Notes under the pieces: model-generated | The model's input: only the letters and a program-made list of their open reading frames with translations | Database searches by the model: none | What the model was told of the DNA's origin: nothing | Made by a program: the position numbers and the translations under genes | Assembly (NCBI GenBank): GCA_009746045.1 | Contig: RPFO01000670.1 | Coordinates: 1,757,476 to 1,821,475 of the forward strand | Direction: 5' to 3' | Length of the DNA: 64,000 nt | Source: Mesostigma viride | Taxonomy: Eukaryota; Streptophyta; Mesostigmatophyceae; Mesostigmatales; Mesostigmataceae | Shown here: positions 40,008 through 50,870 of the stretch, one piece after another | How the letters are laid out: every line of letters begins with the position of its first letter | Numbering within the stretch: position 1 is the stretch's first letter

Positions 40008-42053
40008 ACGCAATCCTAATTAATTAATTAATTAGGAACATAACTCCGTTGGGAGTATATGTAGCACATAGCCCTGAGAAGGGGCATATGAGCCTATAAT
40101 ACATTCTAAGCTACTTCCTGCAAGGGTGGGAATGTAAACAACACTTGCTCTAGGGGCACCAGGGCACCCGCACCCTCATGGTCTATCACGCTATGCCCGG
40201 GTAAGGGGGGAGCATGCCTGTGAGGGGGAAGATCATCATGGCTATACAAGAGCTATGGCATGGCTTCTCAGCAGAGAGTGACTCCCTGCATGGGCACAAC
40301 ATTACTAAATAAGGCTAGGCATCGTCTGGAGTGTGGCACATCATAGGCACACATGTACATGATTAAATAAAGCGCGGGGCTTAGCTGGGATAGTGCCTCT
40401 AGGAGGCGTACATGTACATGGCCACGGTCTATCTATTCTGCACTACTACTGCTGTATTCCCCTAAGCTGGGGCGTCTGGAGTCGCTGGGGCCGCGGGGGG
40501 GGGGGGGTCGCCTGCCAGGGCTTGTGGCCGACGTAGATGGCCGCCCCCTTCCAGTACACCGGCTGCCCCGCCTTGGTCTGCCGGAGCTGGAGGTAGGCCG
40601 GCCATAGCTCCCGTCGCCGTTGTTGCTGCGCCAGGGTCAAGTCGTCATCAAGGGTGAAGAGAGTCTTCTCGAGCCGCTTGCGGCGTCTGAGAAAAGAAAT
40701 CTTGTCCGCCGGGGTCTTAAAGGTGAGGAGGAGCGGGGGCGGCCCTGCCTTACCCCGCGCGCGGGGAAGGCGGTGGGCAGCCAGCTCGATCTCACCGTTA
40801 AGGCCCATGCGACCAAGGATTTCTCTCTCAAACGCACGCAAAAGCTTCTCGGAATTCTCACCTTCCTCCATCTTGAAGTTCTTGACAATGACGTTGAGGC
40901 TGCGCTTGGCGAGCTCGGCCTCCTCGCGGAGGTCAAGCGTCTGCCGTTGAAGCTGGGCTGCGACGGCGGAGGTGGTGGAGGTGGTATGTTGCTTAAGCAT
41001 GTCCGCCCAGGTGGTGATGGGAGGAGCATCGCCGGCCAGGCCAGCCGAGGCGGGCTTGGCGGCAATGTCCTTCACCGCCTGGGCGGTGAGGCCTGCGGTA
41101 TTCTGCAGAACCTCGATAGCAATGGCGTTGTCCTTAAGACGCTGGTCGATGTCACGGAGCTGGGCGGTGATGGCGTCGGAGGTGGAGGTGGTGGCGGTGG
41201 AGGAGGCGAGGAGGGTGGAGGTGGCGGTGGAGATGGTGGAGGTGGCGGTGGAGAGGAGGGGGAGCTCGGCAGCCAACGTGCTGCCCATGACCGCCACATC
41301 TGCTGCGATGGGGGCCACGTGCTGCTCGAGGGCCTCCTTGAGGAGTGAGCGGATGGAGGATTCGGTTAAGGTGGTGGTGAGGGGCTTTGGGGGCCAAAGC
41401 TCCTCGAGGGAGCGGCCGAGGAGGGAGAAAAGGACGCGAATCTGAAGGTGGGGGCGGCGGCATTTGAGGATGTGGTCGAAGTTGTACGTCGCTGGATGGG
41501 TGCGTCTCTGGAAAGCATCGGTGAGGCGGCCCTGATGGAAGAGTTGCTTGCACATCTCGAGAAGCGAGGCATACGAATCATCCGAAAAACACGTAGCTCA
41601 GGATCTTGTCGGGGTTGAGCTTGTCAAAAAAGCCGGGCTGGCTGGCGTCAAAGTCGAACTCCTCCCAGGTCGGCTCGGCAGGGCGACTGCGCTTGGGTTC
41701 AGGCGACGCTGCTGGCGAGGCGGCCAGAGGGGGCTGGGCGACCACTAGAGCTTGGCTAGTGGCGCCGCTGCCTTCTGGACCGGTTGGCGAAGCTGCAGCC
41801 GGGGCTGCAGACGTATTTTCATTGCTAAGCGCAGCCGCCAGGCTGCGTTGCGTCGAGAGGCGTTTGCTCATCGTATATTGCGTAATAGCGTCGGAAAATT
41901 ATATCAGCATGTGCGTCATAAAAAGACGCGTCGATTGTGATATTCACGGCTAAATTCGGTGCTCAAACGTGAAAGTTATGAGCTCCGCCGTCAGCCATGG
42001 CTACCTCGTGGCTCGTGGCTCGTGGCTCGTGGCTCGCGGCTGACGCAATCCTA
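40008..42053 (-). mobile_element. Full-length ORF1-only non-LTR retroelement (half-LINE type) with 11-bp target duplication
   Basis: The 11-mer acgcaatccta occurs at 40008-40018 and 42043-42053 and bounds a 2024-bp insertion. On the minus strand the element begins with a short tandem array (agccacg type, complement of 42005-42040). It then carries one coding region for an ORF1-like protein (41871-40446), a 3' UTR of about 400 bp, a stem-loop at 40056-40043 and an (AATT)n tail at about 40034-40019. No endonuclease or reverse transcriptase lies inside. The layout parallels the half-L1 (HAL1) type known in mammals. Copies of its 3' end occur at about 49574-49770 and 51011-51143. Confidence 0.8.
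40446..41871 (-). CDS. LINE ORF1-like coiled-coil RNA-binding protein with one frameshift
   Basis: Two frames on the minus strand, 41871-41578 and 41555-40446, join into one protein of about 475 aa if a single base is removed from the five-A run at 41585-41589. The N-terminal 97 residues are Ser/Ala/Pro-rich and end in an acidic-aromatic patch. The middle has Thr/Ser/Ala-rich and heptad-like segments typical of an ORF1 trimerisation coiled coil. The C-terminal half (RSLNVIVKNF, ELAAHRLPRARG, PPPLLLTFKTPADKISFL, then a Lys/Arg-rich stretch) matches the pattern of the L1-type RRM and C-terminal domain. Such proteins coat element RNA and act as chaperones. The extra base may be a real inactivating change or a sequencing error. 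Confidence 0.75.
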
Positions 42054-42570
42054 CTACCGGTCTAATCTATATCTACAACATCAAGCCAACTCTGATTATT
42101 CTAAGCTCTCTACCCTAGGGGTCCTGCATGTCTAGCGTGCTTCCCGCATTTGCAAACATGCGGGCGCTTCCCATGCACGAGAGGGGGGTCGATCGTTGTC
42201 CAGCTCTATTATGACCTGGGCCCACTTGGCCTTGTCACACATATAATCTTTTTCCAAATCACGGAGAGGCCTACCCCCCCATGTCCTATACTAGCTGTTC
42301 TTTGAAGGTGCGGGCCTTGCGGCGCCTAGCATTGCGGGGCCCGCGGGCCGGCCACGTAAGAAGGTGCCAGCGGCAGGCTGAGCTGGGCGCAGTCCCGGGC
42401 GTGGGGGGGCCACGTGGTGTGTCTACCTGGAAGCTCAGGTGCGAGCTAAAAGCCCTAGCTAGGTACTAGCTGCAGGCGCCGCTGCTTATAATGGTGCTGC
42501 ATCGGACCAGTGATATATGGCATGCCGAGGTACAAGCTCCTCACTGCGGACATGAGCAGCGTAGCCTACA

Positions 42571-44409
42571 CTAATTAAAAATTGTTTGCCTGAGCATGTT
42601 GGTGACCGCGCCGTCCATGCAGCTTTCTGGCAAGGTCGGCAGTGAGGGTCCACGTCTCGGCCCCGTACGTAAGAACAGGGAGGACCAGGACCTTAAATTA
42701 ACAGGTCCTGTTTCTCTATCTTGCCCAACTGGGTTTGCGCCACAGGGCCCATGCAGTATTGCAGCGTAAAGCGTGCCAGGCGAGGGAGATACGGGGGTCC
42801 ACATCGGCCGGCCCGTCACAGCTGGGGAGTAAGCTACCCAGCAACTTGACGCCGTCCTGGTACAGGACTCGAGAGCCGTCAAGGAGAAATTAGAGGTCGG
42901 GCGGTGGCTGAGTGAGCCCAATTGCCACGGAGCCTCAGTCTTCTTGCTGACCTCGAGCCCCACCGCACGGGCCTTGCATGATTGCCAGGCAGTCAAGCCA
43001 CGTCTGCACGTGCTCAGTGCCCTTGAAGAGGGTGGTGTCGTCTGCATAGATGATGTCCGCCAGCCGAACCTCCGTTTCCGGCCCGCCATGCCAGAAAAGG
43101 TTGTCGACCTGCACCCCTGGTTCCCTACCCACAATGCGGGCAAACCGCTTAATTGCGCGCCTGAATCATCACGTATTCGACCACGATAATGAACAGGTAG
43201 GGCGACAGCACGCAGCCTTGCCACACCCCCCGTTCTGGAAAGGGCATGCATGGTGGCGTCACACCCCCACATTGCTGTCATCCGCAACCTGTATGAAGGG
43301 TCCACCACTTAATTCGGTGCGCACTTCCTACGGGACCACTGGTCCCGTAGGAGGTGCGCACCGAAGTGGTGGACCCTTCATACAGGTTGCGGATGACAGC
43401 AATAAGGGGGCGGGCGATCCGGAACAGAGCGAGGATAGTCCTGCACAGCGCAGGCCAGAAAACCGAATTGAAGGCTTTGATGAAGTCCACCAGCACAAGG
43501 TGCAGAGGGGGCTCACCAGGCTGAAGGCGATGCAGTTCCTCCACAAGGCGGCGAGTAGCGAAGAGCGCCTGTACTGTGTTGCGGCCTGGACGGAAGCCGT
43601 GCTGAGTCTCGCTTGAGGTGGCCGTCCAGGGCTGTGCGCAGGCGGTTCAGGATGAGCCGCATGCGCATGAGAAGCTTGAGGGGGGCACTTTGGATGCACA
43701 CCCCTCTACAGTTGCCGGGGTCGGCCCGGGCGACCCTTTGTTCTTGTACAGCATCGTGCGAAAGCTGTGTTGCCAGGCCGCTGGGGGCGGTTGCGACGAC
43801 AGCAGAATGCGGTTGGAGATCTATATCGCGGAAGAGCAGCATGACACCAGTGCATGTCCTCAAACTCGGCGGCGAGTTTCACGACCGCGCGGCCGGAATT
43901 CATCTCGTCTGAGCCTGTGGCGGCGCGTCGTAACGCAGGCGCTGGACCGCCTCCGTGACCTCGCGGGAGGTGAAAGGACTGCATGTCTGATGGGTCGCCG
44001 ATCCGGGCCAGTCAGCGGGGGGACCGGCGGGGGTAGTCCGCCGCTGACCTGGGCGGGGCTGGGGGCCCGGCTGGGCCGCCGGGCGGGCGACGGCGGCTGG
44101 TAGCAGGGGCGGGGGCGGCGCAGCTGTCCCCAAGAGCGCCTCTGCAGTGGCCGCCTCCCAGGTACGGAGCCGCTTGGCCGGTGCTCCGGGAACATCGTGG
44201 TGGTGGGGCCGGCCGAGGCCGTCCGGGTGTCCGAGGCGCTTGTACCAGAACCAGCAGGCCCCCTTGCCATCGTTCTTCTGCTGGCTGGTGCGCAGGTCCT
44301 TGACCATCTGCTGAGCGTCGGGCTTCTCAGCTTGCTCGTAGGCGACCCGCAGAGCTGCTTGCATAGTTCGGAGATCTGTAGCTCTCTGTGGCCTGCTCAC
44401 CCGAGGCAC
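42571..44409 (-). pseudogene. Decayed LINE reverse transcriptase (ORF2 remnant)
   Basis: Read on the minus strand, motifs appear in the correct RT order but in shifting frames: KGSPGDPGNYRG near 43740-43700, LVLVDFIKAFNSVFW near 43500-43460, GCVLSPYLF near 43220-43195, LADIIYADDTT at about 43065-43030 (YADD codons 43048-43037), and TYGAETWTL near 42680-42640. The leading 44409-43900 frame is Pro/Arg-rich. No endonuclease domain was recognised upstream. Frameshifts, and an inverted duplication just before the GCVLSPYLF motif, make it non-functional. It belongs to the APE-type LINE RTs by motif style, which is an inference. Confidence 0.85.
43271..43403. repeat. Near-perfect 133-bp palindrome inside the LINE RT remnant
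   Basis: The left arm 43271-43337 and right arm 43341-43403 are reverse complements over 63 bp apart from one 4-base insertion (about 43310-43313) and about one mismatch, around the 3-base centre act. The right arm is the genuine RT coding sequence (VIRNLYEGSTT); the left arm is an inverted copy that interrupts the RT before its GCVLSPYLF motif. Confidence 0.93.
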
Positions 44410-45068
44410 TGAGTGAGAGAATCTAGGGCACCCTCCCTTAAGCTCCCTCTTTGTGTATAGGGGTTAAAGGTTCCTTCATTGGTACCCACGTGACGCAGTC
44501 TACGTGATAATTAATCAATTTACTAATTGATGTCGATCAGTTAAGCTCAAGCATATGAAAAAGGAAATCAGTATCTGATCGAAGTCATTCAGATCAGTGC
44601 AGGCCTATGCAATTAAGTTATCCATATAAATTCTATATGTATTGCCTGTAAAGTTTGACTAGTGACAAGTACGTATATACATTGTCTCCTTGGTATATAC
44701 ATTGAACTAAAAACTAGTGTCTAGATTGAAATCATCACCACACAGTCGGTCATGCAAGATTCAACTATAGGTACACACGTGTACATATATACAGGTAATT
44801 ATATTTTTAACATATATACAGGTACGTTCCGTGCACGGCTGCACGCAAATTACATGCAAGTCACTGTATGTCTATATGATATTATTGATCCACGTCTTTC
44901 TGCAAGCTGGCCAAATATGCCATCTGGTGTAATCTAGAGCTACAAAGCTTTATATATTATGCGACCAACCAGAACACTAGCCATAACTGATGACTGCACC
45001 GTACTTTTAATTCAGATGACTGAACAGCACGCAACCACTGGCCGATATGGATGACCTCTAACCACTGT
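44410..45068. other. AT-rich intergenic stretch
   Basis: No gene seen. The sequence is AT-rich with repeated tatatac / gtatata motifs. attgtctccttggtatat at about 44682-44699 resembles the R1 terminus and may be another tiny fragment. Confidence 0.4.
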
Positions 45069-46102
45069 TTATGAACTCGATCCCGCCTTCTTCTGACTGA
45101 GAAGCTGATCTACCCGCTCAAGCTGCTGCTTCCTCCACAGCAGCTTCTCGCTCAGCTTGTCTGCCTTCTCCTGGAACTTGAGCCTCTTCTTCTCGAGCGC
45201 ATCGGCCGAGAGGGTGGAAAGCTTGGCCTGAGGACCAGACCGAAACAATTGCAAGGGAAATAAGTAGACACTCTGATGTCAGGTCCAGTGTATATATGGT
45301 GAGGCATCCGCCTACTTCACACGAACTTAGCTTTAATTATTTTGATTGACCTGACGATGTCAACTCGTGTTGGGCAAGCCTGCTGGCCCATGGACACGAG
45401 CAACTGAGGGATGTCCCTACTTGTCACGTGCTCCGTACCACATGACATAAACTCGAGCATGCATGACCATGTTTCCATGCCGCTGATGATCCACACAGTG
45501 AAGATGGCACAGTATGTACTGCTGTGGCGCACGCCTGGCATAGTGTACTAGCCAGGGTATGGTAACGACCCGCCCTGCATGTAGTAGTGCCGATTTCCGA
45601 GGTTTCCCAACCTGAGGCCGGCCCGACAACACGTATGAGTACCTTAGTTAGGGCCTGCTACCTCTCGCTCCCCCCCCCCACACACAACACGAACATCCAT
45701 GCCTCCCTTAGGCCTACCAGACGAAAGACATGCCACGACAGCCTACGGCGCTGATGGGTGGCTGCTCTGTCTGGACCAACATATATTTATGCAGCAATCT
45801 GCAGCATTAATTCTGCAGCAGTGGAAAGTATCTAGTATTTGGCAGAACACTAGAGTGCTCAATGGCCACTTAAGCTAAATCCCTCCAACTAGGATCCTAA
45901 GACTCATACTACGCGCGGACTGGCCTTAGCCCACTAGAAGGATGCATGGCTAGATACAATCTTCCACATACCTTCGTACCTGCTGGTAAAGGTGACTGAC
46001 AAGCACACAAGGGAAGGGGAGCGTGTGAACCGATCGATCTACGGGGGCATGTTATCAACGTGGCAATATGCACATGCGCACGCACACACACATACATGTG
46101 TG

Positions 46103-46153
<51 letters not shown>

Positions 46154-47266
46154 GTGTGTGTGTGCGCTCGCGCGGTGGTGGTGGTGGGGAGGACATTGTT
46201 GGGGGGGGGGGGGGGCGGTAGGACATGGTTGGACACAGCAAACTCAGCAAATAGAAGGCTTAACACTACGTGCAGGGTATCGGTTATTCGGTATGATCGC
46301 GGGGGTGCGCGTGGTGGCCGGTAACTATACTGTGTACGAGGTAATCATGGCTGCTCAACCTGTGCGCAATCGACTCCTGGAGTGTGCGCGTCCACAGCAA
46401 GTCACGCGGGTACTGGCGTCTGGCCCAATGGCCCATAGAGCACCGAAAAACACACGGCGCTCCATCAGTAGTACGGGTCATCCAGTCATTGCGTGCAGCT
46501 GTACTGCAGCCACCCTACCACGTGTCAAGACGTACGTACCGCACGTACAGGGCTATGAGCACCTACAGCAACTATAGGTAATTGAGCCCTTCAACGACAA
46601 GCCTCCCCCGGGGCACATGCCAAGCTGGGCGAGCGGTGTCCAACAATAAGCGGCGCCAACCTGTGCACTTACGAGTTTCTGCTTGTTCTTTTCTTCCTTC
46701 TTTGCTGCCTTGAGCGCTTCCTTCTCCTCCTTCATCTTCTTAATCCCCGCCTTCATCTGCTTGACCACGGGCTGCTTGGGAGACGCGGGCGTCCCCAGCT
46801 GCGGTCGGGCTGGCGTCGCGTCGACCGCTTGTTGCAGCTGCGCACCCTCGGTAGCCGCCAGCTTCGACGCTTGCCCCGTTGTAACCGCAGCCGCCTCAGC
46901 CGCAGCTGGCTGCTCTACCACCGCAGCCGCTGGCTGCTCAACCGCTGCAGGCGGCTGCTCCGCCACCGCAGCCGGCTGTTCGGCCGCTGTAGCCGGCAGC
47001 TCTTTACTCGCTTCCGGTACTTGTCCGATATGTGCGGCCGCAGCTGCAGGCGGCTCCGCTGGCACTTGTGTACCGGCCTCCTGGGCTGCAGGCTCTGGAG
47101 CTGCAGCCGTCTCGTGCTGTTTAGCAGGCTGTGCCTCCTGCTCGACGCTAGCTAGCATGGCCTCGTGTGGTGCTTTCGGCACCACCTCCTGAGCCGCCGC
47201 CTCTGGCGCCTGTTCAACCGACGTCGCGATCGTTTCGGCCTGCAAAAACGTAATCGCGGCAACCAT
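45069..47266 (-). CDS. Ala/Glu/Pro-rich protein with Lys-rich coiled-coil C-terminus, two exons
   Basis: Not recognised. Exons 47266-46673 and 45227-45069 join across a GT-AG intron (donor gtaagt at 46672, acceptor cctcag) in phase 0, giving about 250 aa. Residues 1-150 are low-complexity Ala, Glu, Gln and Pro, with Glu-Gln-Pro-Ala-type repeats. Residues about 160-250 are strongly helical and charged (KMKEEKEALKAAKKEEKNK, then KKRLKFQEKADKLSEKLL), predicting a coiled coil. The 1.4-kb intron holds a TG repeat. The start is uncertain: ttttgcag lies inside the first codons (acceptor at 47240), and a possible 15-base mini-exon with good splice sites sits at 47526-47512, so translation may begin further upstream. 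Function unknown. Confidence 0.6.
46108..46165. repeat. (TG)n dinucleotide repeat
   Basis: About 27 TG units with two interruptions (tgcg) inside the intron of the Ala/Glu-rich gene. A G-run of about 15 follows at about 46200. Confidence 0.93.
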
Positions 47267-49570
47267 AATTCAGGAATAAAAAAAATGTTACCACACAAAT
47301 GCATATTCGATTTGTTGAAGTATGGTGCGGGAAAAGTGCCATTGATCACAACCGTCTTGTTTATTATCATGCACAAGTGAGAAAAAAAGGGAAATTCCAT
47401 CTCTCCAATATGCAGAATATAATCCGCGACGCGACGAACGCGCTCTTAGTATATAGCTTATAAAAATAGTAAAATTAACTGAAAGGCGTGCGTCGTGCGA
47501 AGAAAATTTACCATTTTCTTCTGCTGCTGCGGAGAAATCAAAACACTAAACTTGGCTCTCGCTCCCTACAGAAAGGGCAAAATGGTGGATTTGGGACGCG
47601 AACAAAGGAAACCTCAGGCGCTTGTTGTGCCTTGTTGTAGTCGATCGTTTCGTTGTGCTGCCTGCTCCCGAGGATGCATCCTAGTTGGCAGCGCCTCACA
47701 CAGTCACATGACCTCGGCCAACGGTCTTGTAACTGCCAATCCTGTGCCAAGGCGTTTTGCCAACTGGCGCTAGTCCGCTCGAAGTCCGCGAAGATATGAT
47801 GGTTGTCCCACTTGATACGAGGAGCGATACCATGTCGACGGCCTCTGCCCGGACAGGCCTTCGGTGACACAGACAATGGTGCCACGTGCGCATCGCAAGC
47901 TCGCAACAGATCGCAGTCGCCAGTCATCGCACTTCGCGTCCAGGAAAAACCTGGAAGGGAAACTCACAGCTGTAAGCCTGTAACCCTACTTAGCGGTCAG
48001 CTGTTACTTTGCGGTCAGCTGTTAGCCCTACTTTGCCAACAATAATTATTGCCACTTTGCCAGGCGCCAGCCATGTCTCGCGCCACGAGGTGTAGAATAC
48101 GCGCCACGACGTGCTAGCTGACCAAGATTTGCTTTTCTTACCAGGCAGAGGTTCTCCCCGAGATTGGATTCGCCACATTATGGATATGATTAGCCTTGTG
48201 CGAAAGAACCAACGCAAAACATACCGTGCTGATGGCATGGCAGCCAAGTTTACTTGGTATAGAGAGGTAATATTTGACGAGCAATCTAGAGGAATACATG
48301 TCTCTTACTTTGCGAACTTAGGTATGCAAACATCCTTGCTTCCGAAGCATCCGGTAACGTTCCCAGTGCACCCCTGGTTACAAAAAAACTGCATGCGTGC
48401 ACCCGCGCGCGCACCACCCGGCGTACACCCGGGCGGGGGCATGCGTGGTGGCATACGTGCAGTGCCGAGTCGACGAAGCTCCTTCCATCCAGGTCCTTTT
48501 GCTTCCATTCAGGCTGTGCATCGAAGTTAATCCTACCTTTCCGTACCGCGTACAGCTCACACCTAACTCTCTGGATCTTAGATGGTTCGCTGGTTACATG
48601 TGGGGCCGATTTCTGGCCTGACGAGGGGCATCTTATTGACAAAGGTCACAAGCACGGATGCTCATGCAGTTATTTCACTAGCACTAGGCATAGTGCTGTC
48701 TTCCGTGTCTTGCAACCAATACTGCTTTCTCGGGCATGACATCGGGTGCCTATCAGGTTATCGTCAATTGTTTGGGGCTGTCCAATTCGTACTGCAGGTC
48801 GTGATCAGCAATATTAGGTGACGCCCTTTGCCTGCCATGACTCCCTTTTACACAGCTGCCTGACCCCTGTGCTTTAAGATTGTGCCCCCCCCCCCTACCC
48901 CCCCGCCCCTGCCTTTTTAACCCTCAATTCCTTTTTACCCTTCCACCGATACACTCCCTTGCTTTTCATGTCTTCCACTTATGTATGCCACGGGGTATCA
49001 AATCTGAAGAGCATTCAGGTGCTGATGCGCTGTTGAAGGCGACCAGCAAATTTGCTACTCGCATGCAAATTGGTGCCTTCGTGTGCCAGCATCACCGGTT
49101 AGGTAGAGTTTTCATTGTCTTTGAGCTGAAGGCACGCAGCCGCAAATTAAGCCGCCAGGCTGCCTAAGAGTCCCGGTATGGACATAGCGTGCACAGAATC
49201 CACGCCCAGCTCCCAAAAGTGACAGCTTACTGTACATGGGACTGATTTGGGAAGGCCTGCACGACTCTAGGCACGTGCACATGCATCCAAGCTAGTAGCT
49301 AGCTAGGATGTGTGCCATGTGTACTGACTGAACATAAGCGAAAGCTCTGCAAATGCGCCAGATCGATCTCACTTTCTTGTATAGCACTATCTATCACGAT
49401 CAATCATGCCTTGATGCATATCGAATACATCGGGCAGGATTCAGCAAAATTGTGCAGGATCTCTGGACATGCATGCCCATCTCTACGTGCATGCAGCATT
49501 TAATGCCCATCTCTACGTACATGCAGCATAATTACATGAAGTGAGACAACATGTCCTTGTCCCAGATGCG
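47267..49570. other. Mostly uncharacterised stretch with one weak open frame
   Basis: No recognised gene. A plus-strand frame at 48111-48530 contains a passable protein-like segment (RDWIRHIMDMISLVRKNQRK, FTWYREVIFDE) that then runs into low-quality sequence. It could be a captured exon or a transposon relic, with no family match that I recognise. cggtcagctgtta occurs twice at about 47993-48025. C-rich tracts lie near 48885-48905. Confidence 0.3.
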
Positions 49571-49573
49571 TAC

Positions 49574-49770
49574 CTAATTAATTAATTAATTAATTAAAAT
49601 CATAGCTCCGTGGGGGGCATATGTAACACATAGCCCTGAGAAAGGGGCATCTATGGGTTTGTAATAAAATCAGGGCGACAACCTGCAGCTAGTGTAGGAT
49701 GTACAACTATCACCTGCTCTGCATGGGTGCACAAGGTGCACCTGCACCGCCATGATGGTTCATGCCTCCT
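49574..49770 (-). mobile_element. 3' fragment of the ORF1-only element family (family A)
   Basis: An (AATT)n tail at about 49573-49598 followed by sequence similar to the 3' UTR at 40035-40200. Shared blocks include acatagccctgagaa, ggggcat and ctgctct. It is diverged and 5'-truncated, with no clear target duplication. Confidence 0.7.
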
Positions 49771-49875
49771 AAACAAGCACAAGCACATACGTACGTAAAT
49801 AACCTAGGGTTGAGATGGCGCGACCTTTATTGTTATAGAGACAATTACTATTCATGCATATATAAGTATCTATTC

Positions 49876-49901
49876 TGGTTGTCTCCTTGATATATAAGTA
49901 G
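49876..49901 (+). mobile_element. Isolated R1 terminus
   Basis: ctggttgtctccttgatata matches the R1 constant end. It lies just before the endonuclease-type frame and is inverted relative to the longer R1 copy at 50871, so the intervening kilobase is bracketed by short inverted repeats. Confidence 0.5.
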
Positions 49902-49911
49902 CGCCCTCCCC

Positions 49912-50628
49912 ATGAGCCCTTTGTTCACACTGGTTCCGGCCCTTTACGCCATCGCTCTCCGCCACCAGCTATTTGCCCCGCAACCTCTCATCACGGCGGG
50001 TGCGTCCTGCGGCAGCTGCGGGCTTGCTCTGGATACTACTGGGACGCACTACATCGCGTGCATGGGTGGCCAGCAGAACCAGAACTGGTTCCTCTATCTC
50101 CATACCGCTCTCCTCCGGGTGGTGTGTGCCATGGTTCGGTCGGTCTTTCCCCACTCCACCATTAAGTGCGAGGACGCGGATGGGGCCGCCCTCTACTCAC
50201 CCAACCACCGCCCCGACATTACCGTGCTTGACTACGACGGGCAGGGTTGCCACCTGCTCATCGATGTCTCCGTGGCTCGGCCGCTTTCCGGTCGCCACAT
50301 CCTCCGGGCGGCTGTGGATGCCGGCGCTGCTGCCGCTGTGGCTGAGCGCGACAAGTTTGCCTCCTACGGCAATGTGGGGCCCCACCGGGTCATCCCCTTT
50401 GTCCTTGAGGAGTTCGGGGCCATGGGCCCCAAGACAGCGGAGTTTTTCCACGAGTGCTGCCAGCGCCGTGAAGACCGCCTCGACCTCGAGGGTCAGACCG
50501 CCCCGTGGTCGGCCCGCACGTGGTCCTCGTATTGGCGGCAGCGTCTGTCACTCGCCCTCACTCGCACCGTGGCTGATGTGTTATTCCGCCGCACCCGGGC
50601 CGACTTTGTCGCGACCCATGCGGTCTAG
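49912..50628 (+). CDS. Orphan LINE C-terminal module: CCHC zinc knuckle plus endonuclease-like domain
   Basis: A 238-aa uninterrupted frame. Residues 33-50 carry a C-x2-C-x9-H-x3-C pattern (ASCGSCGLALD, THYIAC). Residues 100-118 (RPDITVLDY to LLIDV) fit a PD-(D/E)XK-like core. The following AAAVAERDKF, VIPFVLEEFGAMG and C-terminal helical segments resemble the tail found after the reverse transcriptase in many eukaryotic LINE-type proteins. In such proteins the module supplies target nicking. No RT precedes it here, and the element terminus R1 lies directly upstream, so it is probably a 5'-truncated insertion that keeps an open frame. The listed start is simply the first ATG. Function on its own is unlikely. 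Confidence 0.65.
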   Translation: MSPLFTLVPALYAIALRHQLFAPQPLITAGASCGSCGLALDTTGTHYIACMGGQQNQNWFLYLHTALLRVVCAMVRSVFPHSTIKCEDADGAALYSPNHRPDITVLDYDGQGCHLLIDVSVARPLSGRHILRAAVDAGAAAAVAERDKFASYGNVGPHRVIPFVLEEFGAMGPKTAEFFHECCQRREDRLDLEGQTAPWSARTWSSYWRQRLSLALTRTVADVLFRRTRADFVATHAV

Positions 50629-50870
50629 ATTCCTTCCAGGCCTGCATGGTGGGCCGGCAGCGCTGTTGCTGCGTGTAGTTTTGTGATGTATAGTTAGTTG
50701 TACCTTGTGCCGCTGGCGTGATCCTTGGATGTCTGTGTCAGATTACTATTAATTTCTTCAGGGTTATTCTCCCAGTTCTCGGGTTTTTCCTTATGTTGCA
50801 TGCCTATCTCACCTCCGTAATCTATCATTCTCAATGAATATATATCAATTGATCGCCATGCGTCCAGGAA

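Noticed and set aside
42571-43308. 245-codon frame on the minus strand taken as a gene
   Set aside because: It is an out-of-frame reading; the RT motifs GCVLSPYLF, YADD and TYGAETW lie in other frames of the same segment.
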